Positions 1 to 11,065 of a stretch of 64,000 bases of DNA are shown here, piece after piece. Source of the DNA: Ophioceras dolichostomum (taxonomy: Eukaryota; Ascomycota; Sordariomycetes; Magnaporthales; Ophioceraceae); assembly GCA_003049485.1 (NCBI GenBank), contig PYST01000023.1, positions 124,001 to 188,000 of the forward strand. The letters are read 5' to 3'. Each line of letters opens with the position of its first letter. Position 1 is the first letter of the stretch. A program made the position numbers and the translations under genes. Under the pieces are notes generated by a model. That model saw only the letters and a program-made list of their open reading frames with translations. It was not told the DNA's origin and did not search any database.

Positions 1-1
1 G

Positions 2-566
2 CTCCGCGAGACATTCCTCGCGATCCGGCAAGGTGTCCTCTGCAAGAAATACAACATCACCGCCGCCGCTTCATCAACCACTACCCCATCCTCTCTGTCA
101 CTGTCCTCCTCTCCTTCCTCTCCTTCCCCTCCTACCCTGGAGAGAACCCTGGAGAGAAGAAGCGGCGCCACAGCGCCAATCGCAGTCCTCTTCAACGCAG
201 CAGACTACCGCACTCTCAAACAGCCCCTGGACCCGGACGACTGCCCGGGCACGCTCGCGGCGCACAGGTGCTCCGCGCTGATGATCGCCGCGCACATCTT
301 CAACTACGTCGTCCTGCGCGAGCTTCCGAGGGACCACGTACTTGTGTCGGTGCTGAGGGTTAGGCTTGGTGCCATGTTGCAGCGTGGACGCGTGCAGGCT
401 TGGAAGGACCACATCGCTGCGCTGATTTGGGTTTTGTTCGTCGGGGCTGCTGCTGCTTCTGCTGCTGCTTCGAATCCTGCTTCTACTCTTATTCCTCCTC
501 CTCCTTCCCCCGCTAGTGTTGAAACAATCGTCACCGGGTTGGGCGGTGAGAACCCACACCAGCCGC

Positions 567-604
<38 letters not shown>

Positions 605-790
605 CGGCAGCAGCAGCAACAGCAGCAACAGCGAGAGGACTGGTTCTCAGAACGGCTGCGGTTCGCGCTCGGGTTACTGCCGAGCGGGGCGACGAGGCTG
701 GAGCTGGAGGAATGCTTGAAGATGTTCATCTGGGAGGACCGGTTCGGGTCCCGGTTCATAGACGAGTGGAGGAGGGATCATCGTTTTTGA
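2..790 (+). CDS. C-terminal part of a fungal-specific (DUF3468-type) transcription factor, 5' end outside window
   Basis: The frame is open from base 2 to the TGA at 788-790 with no start codon, so this is the 3' end of a gene that begins left of the window (262 residues visible). The pattern near the end is what identifies it: a hydrophobic helix, then LIWVLFVGAAAAS, a spacer, DWFSERLRFALG, and a final acidic/tryptophan stretch (MFIWEDRFGSRFIDEWR). That order closes the regulatory domain of many fungal Zn2Cys6 transcription factors of the DUF3468/Fungal_trans_2 type. The DNA-binding cluster would lie upstream and cannot be checked. A (CAA)n then (CAG)n run at 567-632 puts a polyglutamine tract in the spacer between the LFVG and WF motifs, a place where homologues vary in length. 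The regulated genes are unknown. Confidence 0.72.
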
Positions 791-1717
791 GGGGGAGGGG
801 AGAGAGAGGGCCGAGAGAGACTAACACACACCCCACTTACTTGCCTTACAAATTCACTCGCTCTGATAGAAGTTAGGTAGTGAATGTCAAAACAATCTCT
901 TCTCTTCGAAGTGGATAGACGAGGCTGAGATTCGTCTGATGTTTGTTTGTTAGACACTTGTCTAACTCAGCATTCATTCAGTGAATGAATGTACCAGCAT
1001 GTGCGCTATGTGCATGTGTAGGTAATTACCGCACGACGACGACCCGTGGAACGAGCCTCTGAGTGACGGCATCGCAGGAGAGGCAGCATTTGCACCACCT
1101 GATCTCAGGAACTCTTCTTTGAGACTCGAACAGCTATACGTAGCTCAACATGATTTTCGGAATACCCTCCTCGATTGAAAACCATCACATGTTGGTATCA
1201 TGGCGAACCCAGCAGCCAAGAGCGAAGGAAGGAAGAGTGGCATTGGATCCCCTGGTCCGTGCGTCAATCAGCTTTCAAAAGTGGGCCACTATAGCTCCCT
1301 CTGCTAGGAACCCTGAACGAGAAGGCGGTGAAGGATGATCAATGCTGGGCAGGGGATTGGACCTTCAAAAAAGAAGTGGCAGGGAGATGATAGGTCTGGA
1401 GAGAGGGGGCCACCACTTTCAGACATCGTCCAATCCCATCAGGTGCGCAACGGGCTCTCTCCGCAGGTTGACTTTGCTCTTTGACTTTGACTTCCCTCTC
1501 GCGCTCAATCAAAAAGCTTCAAGTCCGGGCATTAGACGAAAAGCCAATTGAGCCGGCGCACGTTCATTCCTTCTTCCGTCGTCCGGTGGTTTCTACGCGA
1601 CTTACACGGTCTTCATCACTCACCAGAGTTGTTGCCCACCCGTCCGTTCACGAGAGCCCGCCCGCCCCCTGCCGTCCGTACCCGAGAGACAAGACTCTCA
1701 AGAGGAGAGAAAAGAAA
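791..1717. other. Intergenic: 3' flank of regulator and promoter of next gene
   Basis: No gene supported. It holds short random ORFs only. The last 40 bases before 1718 are purine-rich and lead into the ATG of the arginine/serine-rich gene (GAAAAG AAA ATG G). Confidence 0.5.
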
Positions 1718-2672
1718 ATGGGTTTCCTCGACGACGCAGCCTCGATGATCTCGGGCGTCCCACCGTCGCGACACTCCAAGCACAAAGATCACAAGTCCCA
1801 CAAGCACCACAAGTCGCGGGACCGGTCCAGGGACAGGTCTCGCTCCCGCTCGCGGTCCAGGTCGCGCCACAGCGGCGGCCACGGCATCGCGGCCAGCATC
1901 TTCGGCGGCGGGAGCGACTACCACAAGCACAACTCGTCCAAGGCGTCGTTCTTCGGCCTGGGCAATGCCAGTCGGGGCTCTTTCTTTGGGTTCGGTGGTG
2001 AGTTTGTTCTCCTGCGGTTTTCTCCTAATTCTATCCTTCACACACTCCTTACTTCTCCCCTCTCTCTCTTCCCTCACTTTGAGAGCCCATTAGGCTAGTT
2101 AGTTAGTTAGGAGGTCGATGGATAGTATTTAGTCAGTCAGTCAGTCACCCTAACTAATCCTTCCATGCCTACTCTCATCAGGCCGATCACCATCCTACTA
2201 CAAACGCTCCCCGCGCCCCTCCTTCCTGCAGCGCACCTACAAAAAGGTGAAGCGCCTTCTGCGCGACCTCCTCCACTACGCGAAGCGCCACCCGATGAAG
2301 GTGTTCATGCTCGCCATCATGCCGCTCATCACCGGAGGCGCGCTCACCGCGCTCCTGGCCAAAGTCGGGCTGCGCATGCCCCCGGGGCTGGAGCGGATGC
2401 TGGGCCTGGGCGCGAAGGCCATGTCCGGAGACGGCATAGGGCTCGTGGGCGAGGCCGTGAAGCTGGCGAGTGGTGCGGGACTGGGGAGCGGCGTCGCGGG
2501 CAGCGTGAGCGTCGCGAGGGGATTCGACGGCGCGACGGGTCAGGGGTGGGAGAAGAGGACGGTTGATACTGCGGGGGGTTTCTTGGGGGATGCGCTTGGG
2601 GGCGTGTTGGGTGGTGGGAGTGGTGGGGGAGGAGGGGGGTGGATGGGCAGTGTCGCGAAGATGTTCTCGTAG
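1718..2672 (+). CDS. Hypothetical Arg/Ser-rich small membrane-type protein, two exons
   Basis: Exons 1718-1997 and 2182-2672 are joined across a 184-nt intron (GTGAGT donor, CATCAG acceptor). The split codon gives Gly and the frame is open throughout, for 256 residues. Residues about 25-50 are His/Lys then Arg/Ser dipeptides (DRSRDRSRSRSRSRS), like an RS domain. Residues about 95-132 are strongly basic. Residues about 133-153 are a hydrophobic stretch (VFMLAIMPLITGGALTALLA) that could be a single membrane span or buried helix. The rest is glycine-rich, ending in a poly-Gly segment. I do not recognise a family. The RS dipeptides could suggest nuclear RNA contacts, while the hydrophobic helix next to a basic patch could suggest a membrane protein; I cannot choose. 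The ATG was chosen for its AAAATGG context and because the frame upstream looks non-coding. Confidence 0.68.
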
Positions 2673-3320
2673 GCGGTGTCAAGTTGTCTTTCGTGACCCG
2701 TATCGTTCCAGTCCGGTATGCTTTCGTGGCGTTTTTCGGTTGTATTTTTGCTGTGTCTCTTTATCCCCGTCCTCTTCCCATTTTAGTGACGGTATCTGAA
2801 ATCATAGCAACTCAGATATATATCGGCGGCATCGTGATGGAGCAACATGGGAGCTATTCGATCCCCCTTTCTAGATAGATCAAACTCCGTAAATCCTATA
2901 TCGGTTCTTGCTTCTTGATTCCATGCGGTGTGGACGATTCGATTGTTAGTGATAGACATCATTAGCACTAGAGGGTCTCGAGGCACTCGAAAAGTCACGG
3001 CATGTAAGACCATGCATGCGCTCTCCGCTGTGATACAGGCAAGGCAAGGTAAGGAGGGGGTTTAAGAGGATCAAATCGATATTAGAAAGAAGCGATGCTA
3101 AAGTCTATGTCAATTGTGTACAGGCGCAGGTATCAAGAAAGAGGTAGGGGGAAAAGAAAAATAAAATAACAGAAACCGAAGGGCAGAGAGAAGAGCGAAG
3201 AGGGAGTAGTAGTGGTAGTAGAGTAAATATAATTTCTTTTTCATATTGTCAGTCACGACGGGGTTTATGGCCAGAACACCACAGCAATAATTTCTTCCTG
3301 CCGCTAGACAGCGCAGGCAG
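2673..3320. other. Convergent intergenic region
   Basis: Lies between two genes that converge on it, so it should hold two 3' UTRs. It is relatively AT-rich, with AATAAA-like strings near 3160 on the plus strand. No gene seen. Confidence 0.45.
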
Positions 3321-5227
3321 TCACCGCTTCCTTCGATTCCTCGACGACGACGAAGAAGCCCCTCCTCCTCCACCTCCTCCACCTCCACCACCGCTACCGA
3401 CTGGCTTTCGCTTGACGGGAGAAGTGCTAGTAGACGACTGTTGCTTCTTGGATGACCGTGTCACGCGTCCCTCGCGCTCCAGTGGTGAGGGCGGGGTTCG
3501 TTCCCGTTCGCGTTCGCGCTCCCGTTCGCGTTCACGCTCCCGTTCACGATCACGATCCCGTTCACGATCACGATCCCGTTCACGATCACGATCACGCTCG
3601 CGCTCACGCTCACGGTCCCAATCCCTGTCTCTGTCTCTGTCCCTGTCTCTATCCCTCTCCCTATCCCGCTCACGCTCACGCTCACGCTCAGGAGACGCAT
3701 CCACGACGATAGGCGCCTCGCGGCTAGAGCCGGCCGCGGGCCTACGCGGAGTAGGCGCATCAGAGACGACACGGGCGCCGTTGCCGAGGTCGTCGCTGGT
3801 GGTCTCGTCCCCGCTCGACTCCTCCTCAGTCTCCTCCTCGCTGGTGGTCTCGTCAGGGCTGTACCGCCTGGAGTAGCGACGGTCCCCTCCGCCTCCGCCA
3901 CCGGGGCCTCTGGCTGCAGCAGAGGCGTTTGCGGCGGATGAGGGAGGCCTGGACTGGTAGCTTGGATCTTGTGGAGGAGCAGGAGGAGGGGGAGGAGCAG
4001 GCATCGCGCCCGAGAAGTTGCGGCGAGCGGCCGGGCCGGGGCCTGGTGCATATGGTTGCACGGGCGAGGCGCCGGTCATGAACAGAAAAGGATCGGATCC
4101 CGGCGGCGGTGGGACACCACCACCACCATGCGCCATGGGATGGAGGGATGGAGCGGACGCGGCGTCGACGCTGCTCGGGTACAGCCAACCGCCATCGTGC
4201 GGGATTGGTCCGCTTCGAAGGGATGGGTCGGAGAAGTGCCGGTGCGCGGCGGGCACTTGCTGTACGTACGAGTACCTGAAGGGTGACTCGGCTCGAAGCT
4301 GTTGCCGCGCAGTCTGGGGTGCCGCTGAGGGATACCCAGGCGGCGGCGCGTCACGTTCGTGAGCGTCGCGGCCCCGTGCCCGTGATGTTGTCGTCGAGGA
4401 GCGCGGCCTGGACGGAGCCGCCGTGGGTGGAGCGAAGTAGCCGACAGGTGGAAGCGCTTGGCGCGACGAGCCGCCGTTGCCGAGAGACTCTGGCTCGGGA
4501 TGTCGAGGGAGCTCGTCCTCCTCGTGATGGATGGGGTCGAGGTGGGCGATGGGCACTGAGATCCGCCTCTCCGCCTGAGCCCTCTGCCGCAATTCTGCCT
4601 CGTTCCGCCGGCGCTCCGCCACCCGGTTGAATGCATCCAGCTCGGCCCTAGTAAGCTGGACATCCTGCCGGTTCTGCGCCTTTGCTTGTCGGATCCTCGC
4701 CATGGCCGCCTCGGCGAGCGCCTCTTCTGTGTTGTTGTTCTGCGCGAGGCCAAGCCGTGACCTGCTGGCCTCGCGTGGTGGTGAGCCGTCGTCAGAGTCG
4801 TATTCTGATGTGTCGTTGTCATGGTTGTTGCTGTTGCTGTTGCTGTTGCTGTTACTGTCGTTGTCGTATCTGCCGCCGTTCCGGTCCTCTCCTGAGGGCC
4901 GACGGCCATAACCCCTGCGTGACTGAAGAGTATTATTACCACTACTACCTCCTCCTCCTCCTCCGCCTCCTCCGCCCAAATCTATACCCGTAAAACGAAG
5001 AGGGTCGCTGACATAGCGCCGAGAAGCAGCTGCTGGCAACGACGACGAAGAACCGATGGCAAGTGCATCGACGTCGGCGCCGCTGTCCAACTCCTCCACA
5101 AGGCGCTGGCCAGCGCTCCTCCACGCATCCCGCTCGTCCTCCTCCCGCCCGTTGTTGTTTCTCCTCCGATCGCGCCTCGATGGTCTTCCCCCATGGGGCG
5201 CAAATTTGGGAGTTCGCGGCCGACCAA
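3321..5227 (-). CDS. Low-complexity Arg/Glu/Asp-rich hypothetical protein; start codon unresolved
   Basis: One long minus-strand frame ends at TGA 3321-3323 and is open upstream as far as a TGA at 5253-5255, but it has no ATG until 4703. Sequence beyond 4703 still looks like protein (AWRSAGQRLVEELDSGADVD near 5070-5125; YVSDPLRFTGIDL near 5000), so the true start is probably in a short upstream exon or uses a near-cognate codon. Visible regions from the N-terminus: a Gly run, Asn/Ser repeats, a charged helix (RIRQAKAQNRQDVQLTRAEL), a Pro-rich middle, an acidic TTSEEETEEESSGDETTS segment, a long Arg-Glu/Arg-Asp dipeptide array (DNA 3490-3690, built from CGTTCG/CACGAT hexamers), and a basic tail ending RNRRKR. 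No catalytic domain is recognisable. The RE/RD array resembles that of RNA-processing proteins. It lies immediately downstream of PRA1 on the same strand. Confidence 0.6.
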
Positions 5228-5758
5228 CTAGACCGCCTCCCCAGAAAAAGCCTCATCGATTGGCTTGTCCATCAGCGAGGCGTGGCCGAGGATGGTCACG
5301 CCGCTGGCGCCGATCAGCCACGCGAAAGTCGTGAACAGACCCGCGATGAAGATGACGGGAATCGCGATGATCAGCATGCCCGTGTACAGCTGCGAGGGCG
5401 AGGCGCGGAAGGTGCCGATCTCGAGGTCACGGCCGTTGAGACGGCGGATGAGGAACAAGCTCGCCGAGACGAACAGTATGTCGAACAGGAGCCACCAGTT
5501 GGTGAGCAGGGTGTAGATGCATAGCATCAGCACAATGACGGCGTAGTTGCTCGAGAAGTAGCCGATGTTGTAGTTGACGCGCGACTGCACCTCGCCGAAG
5601 TTGGCCGGCTTGGAGAGCCGCTTGAAGTCGAAGAACTCGGACAGGGGACGCAGGTTGGCGAACCGCCCGCTGACCGTGGCCGGCGTGATGCTCGAGAATC
5701 GCTCCGACAGGTTCAGCCGCGACGTCAGGACGTCGATCGGGATCTGGATGCGGGCCAT
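5228..5758 (-). CDS. Prenylated Rab acceptor 1 (PRA1/Yip3 family)
   Basis: An intronless 176-residue protein, ATG 5756-5758, TAG 5228-5230. The PRA1 family binds prenylated Rab GTPases and helps their delivery to Golgi and endosome membranes. The sequence shows the family layout: a polar N-terminal third containing RFANLRPLSEFFDFKRLSKP and the family-typical Arg-Val-Asn-Tyr-Asn (VQSRVNYNIGYFSSNY). It is followed by two long hydrophobic pairs (YAVIVLMLCIYTLLTNWWLL and LLFDILFVSASLFLI; then MLIIAIPVIFIAGLFTTFAW and IGASGVTILGHASLM). It ends in a short cytosolic tail, PIDEAFSGEAV. Length and ending match fungal PRA1 proteins, so it appears complete. A second gene begins almost at its stop codon on the same strand, so the two may share transcriptional signals. 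Confidence 0.93.
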   Translation of the reverse strand: MARIQIPIDVLTSRLNLSERFSSITPATVSGRFANLRPLSEFFDFKRLSKPANFGEVQSRVNYNIGYFSSNYAVIVLMLCIYTLLTNWWLLFDILFVSASLFLIRRLNGRDLEIGTFRASPSQLYTGMLIIAIPVIFIAGLFTTFAWLIGASGVTILGHASLMDKPIDEAFSGEAV

Positions 5759-7710
5759 TTTTGCGGCTAGGGTTTGTTTGTAGAAAGAACTGAACTTGTT
5801 CTAAAGGCACGGGAGGTTTGCCTTCTTGAGAGGTTGTTGTTGGTAATGCGCGGTGGGATCAAGATAGTGAATAACGGGCAAGGTTGCTGTTATAATTCAG
5901 GCGACGAAAAAACGTGTTGTAGGCTAAGTCGGGTGAAGTGGTGAAGTGGTTTTGTTTCTTCGGCTTGGATGTAGCTGTGGTAGTGAACGTGCTCGCGACA
6001 CGGCTGTAGTTGTTTGATAACGAATTTGCGATCTGTCAAAAGAAGGCGGAAAAAAAATTCAAGGTTGTCAGATCGGGACAAATCAATTCGGTTCAGCCAT
6101 CAGCCCAATGGCATTGGCAGGGATTTTAACATTGGCACTCTAAAATGGCAACAAGCCACGACCAACAAGAAAAAAGGGGCACACACCACTAGGGATTACG
6201 CACGACTCCAGAATAAATGAGCGTGTCTCACAGTAACCAACAGGCTCCAGCCAATTCTCGATGTCCAGCTGGGCCCAATTCCTCGTAATTCGGCGCGTCG
6301 AGAGCCCGATTGTCGTCGTCACCAGAGGCAGGTCGGAAGGCACTGACGAAGGACCTCGTGAGGACCTCTCTTTAACCCTGTTCCGTTTCGGTACGTAGGG
6401 CAAGCGGAGGGCCACTTCGGCCGCCCACAACAGCGGGTTGTTGTTTTTTTTGCCCCACTCCCTCCACCACGGGTTCGCTGGTGGGAGGGACGTGAGCGGT
6501 AGTGGGAAAGTCAAAGCTGACGAGGCGACCACGGACAGGTACGTATGTCCTCTCTCGCCGCGTCCCTTAAAACAAAAGAAGAATATGAAAAATCTAAAGG
6601 CCACAAGGGACCTGAAGAAGGAAGAGGAAGAGAAAGAGAAGAAGAATCGGACTCAGAAAGAAGAGGGGAAGTCGGGGTAAAAGAACGGGCTCTTAGGCAC
6701 TTTTTGCTGCAAGTGCAGGTGTTTGTAGCTGCCCAACCCACGTCGTCCGCCCCGCTAGTGAAGAGCAGAAATGCAGACCGCCGCCCGCTCTCGGGCATGA
6801 GCTCAGCATATCAGCTGCGGCCAAGTATGTAGAACCGCAGGGCGGGCAGTGGACACATCCACCAACAAAACGTCCCTTCCTTGGATGGAGGGCAAGCAGT
6901 GACGGGACAAGTAAATCCTTTACTGTCACGCCATTACCTCCTACCTAGTTGATAGTTGTAACAGTAGTTGCCATATTCAAACGCAGGCATACGGAAGTCA
7001 GGATTCACCTATTGACCGTCGTACAGGAAAACGGTACGGGTGGCACCCTCTCCCTTCTTGGGAACATGAAGTCTGCGTCTGACGAGCAGGGAGTGGGAGC
7101 CACCAGACCGTCACCAAAAGAGAGGGGCAATATGCATCGCTCTTCACACATGATGGATTGTGATCGGCAGACCGCCACTTTAACAAAACCGAAATCTTCC
7201 AAGGCGATGTACGAATACCCTAGTCAGTTTCCGCTCTCAGCCATACTAGGTACTGTTATGTAGGTGGTGCGGGGAGGTTCGGGATGGAATAAGTTGACTG
7301 TGGTTGGTTACGGGAAGCAAGGGAGGTGTGCTCCGGTGTGCCTCAGGATCCCAACTGCATCCAGCGCCATGGCACTAGCAAACGGGAACCTCCTGCAGCT
7401 GAATCTCAAAGCTGAAGGAAGCCTTGGAAGATGGCTGGCTGAAAGCCACGTGACGAGTCGCCCATCGTCCCTTCCCTTTCCACGAGGCTGGCCCAGCAGT
7501 TCGCTCCCGCCCTTCTTCATTCCATCTCATTCCATCTCATTCACCACCAGACATCACGATTCTTCACAATCCTTCACGAATACCTCGCGATTCTGCATCA
7601 CGACACTTGACGGCACTTCACGATCCTTCACGACACTTGACCTATCAGATTCCCAGATTCCCCCTCGCTTATACCAGCATGAATCAAGACACATCAAGAC
7701 ACATCAAGAT
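5759..7710. other. Divergent promoter region (PRA1 / F-box gene), 1.95 kb
   Basis: No gene supported. It holds a purine-rich block at about 6575-6680 and, close to the F-box gene (7525-7705), small direct repeats: CATTCCATCT twice, CTTCACGA/CACTTGAC strings several times, and CAAGACACAT twice. These are probably in the 5' leader of that gene. Confidence 0.45.
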
Positions 7711-8581
7711 ATGCCTCAAGTTCTGCTTACGGATCTGCCGACGGAGGTCATCCTCCTGATCCTCGAGGACCCCTCGCTGGATCTCAAAGACCTCCTCTCC
7801 GTAACCCTCGCCTGCAAACAATTTTCCTCAGTGGCCGAACGCCAGCTCTACAAGCTGGATGCCTCGCGAAAGGGCGACTGGTGGCTGCCCAAGGGTTCAC
7901 GCTCGGTCGTCTGGGCGGCTCGCCGCAACAAACCGACCATCTTGCGCAAGGCTCTCGACCACGGCTGCGACCCGAATGCTTGCGAAGTGGTGGAGCCTTT
8001 CCAGCCCTGGCAGCCGCCAGGTGACGACTACGACCTCCCACCATCAGGCCCTGTGAGTGCCTCGGCGCTCCATTATGCTGTCAAGGGTGTCTTTTTGGAT
8101 GTCCTGGCAATGCTTCTCGATGCTAGAGCGGATACGAGCGCGCTCTCGAGAAGGTTCTGCGGCTGCGGCGTCTATTCGGACTTTGAGAATCGGGATTCTA
8201 GAAGGCGCGTCAAGTCCCCGCACCACGACGTCCTCCACATCGCCATCTGCTCCGGCCACGTGAGCTGCGTCAAGCTGCTGCTCTCGCGAGGCGTGTCGGC
8301 GCTGAACCCGTGTTCCTTTGTGGACGCGCGGCATACTACTAGTATTCCAGCTAGTATTTTAAAGAAGCCGGCGCTCTGGCCGATTCACACCGCGGCTGCC
8401 ACCGGCAACCTCGAGATCATCGACCTGCTGGCCGAACGGCACCCTGACCACCCGGGCATCGCTGGACGACTAGACCAATGGGGCTTCAGCCCCCTCCACT
8501 ACGCCTGTCAGAGGTGGGACTGCCGCGCAACCATCACGAATCTGGTCTCATACGGAGCATTCGGCGTCCGCACCAATGCTG

Positions 8582-8614
<33 letters not shown>

Positions 8615-10635
8615 ACCCAGCGGGCCCTTTCTCCGCAGTCGTACTCTCGGATGCGTGCAGCATGGGAAACATACCAGCTGCTGAGGCCCTGCTCGACTGT
8701 GGCGCTGCGCTCCCCCCGAACGGAGACCTGCTCCACGACCTGGCCACGACGACGCTCCACTTCCAGCACGAGATCGACTCGCGTCCGGGAGTTCTGGAGT
8801 CCTTGGTGGCTCGACTTTGCGCGGCCGGCCTCGACGTAAACTTCCGGCCCGGTAATCCCAACCTAGAGATCCGACACACGCCACTGTCAGCTGCGATCGC
8901 CTGCAGGGAGGGAAGACCCGAGAGACCATTCGCCTTCCAGGCTCGCATCACGCGGTGTCTCCTGGCAGCTGGAGCAGATCCCAACTGCGTCGTGTCCATG
9001 CCCGGCTTCATGCATCAGACACCCGCCGCTCATATAGTCAAAAGGCTCGTCGAGCATGGCGATGCTGCTCACCACAGCCCATATGAACCACCTTCTGTTT
9101 ACTCCTTTGGCCCTGACCGCCGCGTCGTGAACGGCCTCACGGCCATCCTCGTCGTTCTCGTCGAGCACGGCGCCAAGATGCACATCAAGCTGGGCGACAT
9201 GAAGGAGTCGCCCTGGGAGACCTTCTTCCGTCCAAACCTCTACATGCCCACCGCCGATCACCTAAGCCCCTTCCTCGAGAAGGCCGCGTCGGTGCTGACC
9301 GCGGAGCCCGACGAGGCCAGAGAGCTCGTGACCCAGGCCCTCTGCGTCGAATACAAAGGCTCCCGAGACAAGATCCTGGGCAAGCTGCTCCGGCACGGCT
9401 TCCCCGCGCCGGACCCCGCGGCCGACCAAGACCTTTGCGAGCGCCTCGAGGCGGCAATGTTCCGCCACAAGCACTACGATATCGCCAGGTTCTGCATCGC
9501 CCACGGCGCCTTCAAGGCGCCCGGCGACGACATCATGCGCAGGGCGCTGGACGGGGACCACCTCTGGCTCGCCGAGCTGGTGGCCCAGTCGGGGTCCCCG
9601 AGGTTCAACCTCGACTGCGTCAAGGCCGACACGGGAGAGACGGCCATGCACCTGGCCGCGCGCAGCCGCAACGGCCTCCTGCTGCAGGGCCTCGTCGACA
9701 ACGGCGCGTCCCCCAACGTGCTCGACCGCTCGCTCGCCACGCCGCTGTCCGTCCACCTCAGCGCCCAGTGCCGCAGCCGCGAGACCGACGAGGACTGGAG
9801 CCGCGACGACAAGATCATCAGCAGGGGCTCGGTGCCGGACTTGGTCATGCTGACACTCAACGGGATGTTCACCTGCGGCGCCGACCCGTTCATCCTGCTC
9901 AACAACGAGGCCGAGGCCGGCAATGCTCTGGCCTCGACCTCGACTACGACGAATTCGCCCTGCCAGCCCACGCCCGTCATGCCCCTGGCCCTCATGCCCC
10001 TGGCCTCCTGCGGCAGGCTCTCGAAGACGGTCTCGCCCTTCGACCACGCCATCTCGACCGGCATGCCCGCCTTCATCAAGCTGAGCGCGCTGACCCGCCC
10101 GCACCAGAGGCTGCCGCCTCCTCCTCCTGGCGTGTGCTCGTACCTCCACCGAGCCGTGGCGGAGCAGCGGTGGAACCTGATCGACGAGCTCGTCCGCGTC
10201 GGAGCGGACCCCAACGGCTCGTCCCAGTGCCAGGACCGGCCGCTCGCGCAGGTGCTGAGGGAGATGAGGAGGGAGAAGGAGAGGCTGCAGATGTACCAGG
10301 GCCAGCAGCAGGGCCAGCTGGCCGAGCAGCAGCAGCAGCAGAAGCAGAGCGGCAGCACCGGCTCCTTCAGCGGCATCTTCAGCGGCACCTTCAGCAGTCC
10401 CAGCAGCACTGGCTTCAGCGGCGGCTTCAGCGGAGCGGCCCGCCCCGTCCCCGTCTCCTACCCCGGCCACGGCCCCGGCCCCAGCTTCCTGAGCCGGCGG
10501 GTGTCGGGCAACAAGCTGAAGAGAATGGAGAGTGCGGCGAGGGCGCTGGTGGCCTGTGGGGGACGCAGCAGAGGCGGCGCCACGGCTGAGGAGGACGAGG
10601 CTGAGATCTGGAGGATCGTGGGCGGTGGACTTTGA
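7711..10635 (+). CDS. F-box and ankyrin-repeat protein
   Basis: The frame is open from about 7264, but the only sensible ATG is at 7711, directly before an F-box (residues about 1-50: VLLTDLPTEVILLILEDPS ... LACKQFSSVAERQLY). F-box proteins link substrates to SCF ubiquitin ligases through Skp1. After it come many ankyrin-like units, for example SALHYAVKGVFLDVLAMLLDA, LHIAICSGHVSCVKLLLSRGV, PIHTAAATGNLEIIDLLAER, PLHYACQRWDCRATITNLVS and AMHLAARSRNGLLLQGLVDN. This gives a repeat solenoid for substrate recognition over most of its 974 residues. A ten-residue poly-Gly run (about residue 291-300) and a C-terminal Gln-rich then Ser/Gly/Phe-rich tail are low-complexity additions. No intron is needed. 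The substrate is unknown; such genes belong to large, variable families in filamentous fungi. Confidence 0.9.
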
Positions 10636-11065
10636 GGTCTCGTTTTCCTCCTTCTTTTGCTGCTTTCTCTTCCTTTCTTTCCTTTCCGCCTTTTTTGATG
10701 CTTTTGATTTCTCCTTCTTCCTTTTTCTCTTCGTCCGGGGGCTTTAATATCTTTTTTTCGCCCTGACCCTTCCTTTTCTTTTGTTTTCCCCTCTTATTCC
10801 CTTTTCCTTTTCCTTTTCTTTTTCTTTTCTTTTTCTTTCCCTTCTTTTTTTTCTCTTCGTTCCTTTTCTTTTCTCTTTTAAACAAAAAAAAACCTTTTTT
10901 GTTCTTTTCCTTTTTCTTCTTTTCCAATTTTCGTGCTTTCTCTTCTTTTTTTTCTTTTTTCTTTTTTTTCTCCCCTTCTCCCTTCCCTTTTTTCTTTCTC
11001 TCTCTCTTTTTTCCCTCCCTTTTTCTTTTCGGTGTATTTTTTTGTAATTTTAAAAGCTGTGCCAA
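10636..11065 (+). repeat. About 430-base pyrimidine (T/C) tract in the 3' flank of the F-box gene
   Basis: From just after the F-box gene stop to about 11065 the plus strand is almost entirely T and C (runs of TTTTC, CCTTTTC, TTTTTTCTC). It lies where the 3' UTR of the F-box gene is expected, so its transcript would be U/C-rich. Confidence 0.85.

Noticed and set aside
304..759. Antisense polycysteine ORF at the left end
   Set aside because: Its cysteines come only from reading the CAG/CAA polyglutamine repeat on the opposite strand; it overlaps a better-supported coding frame.
10427..11065. Antisense Lys/Glu-rich ORF of 212 codons
   Set aside because: Produced by the pyrimidine tract read backwards; no start context, no protein-like ordering of residues.
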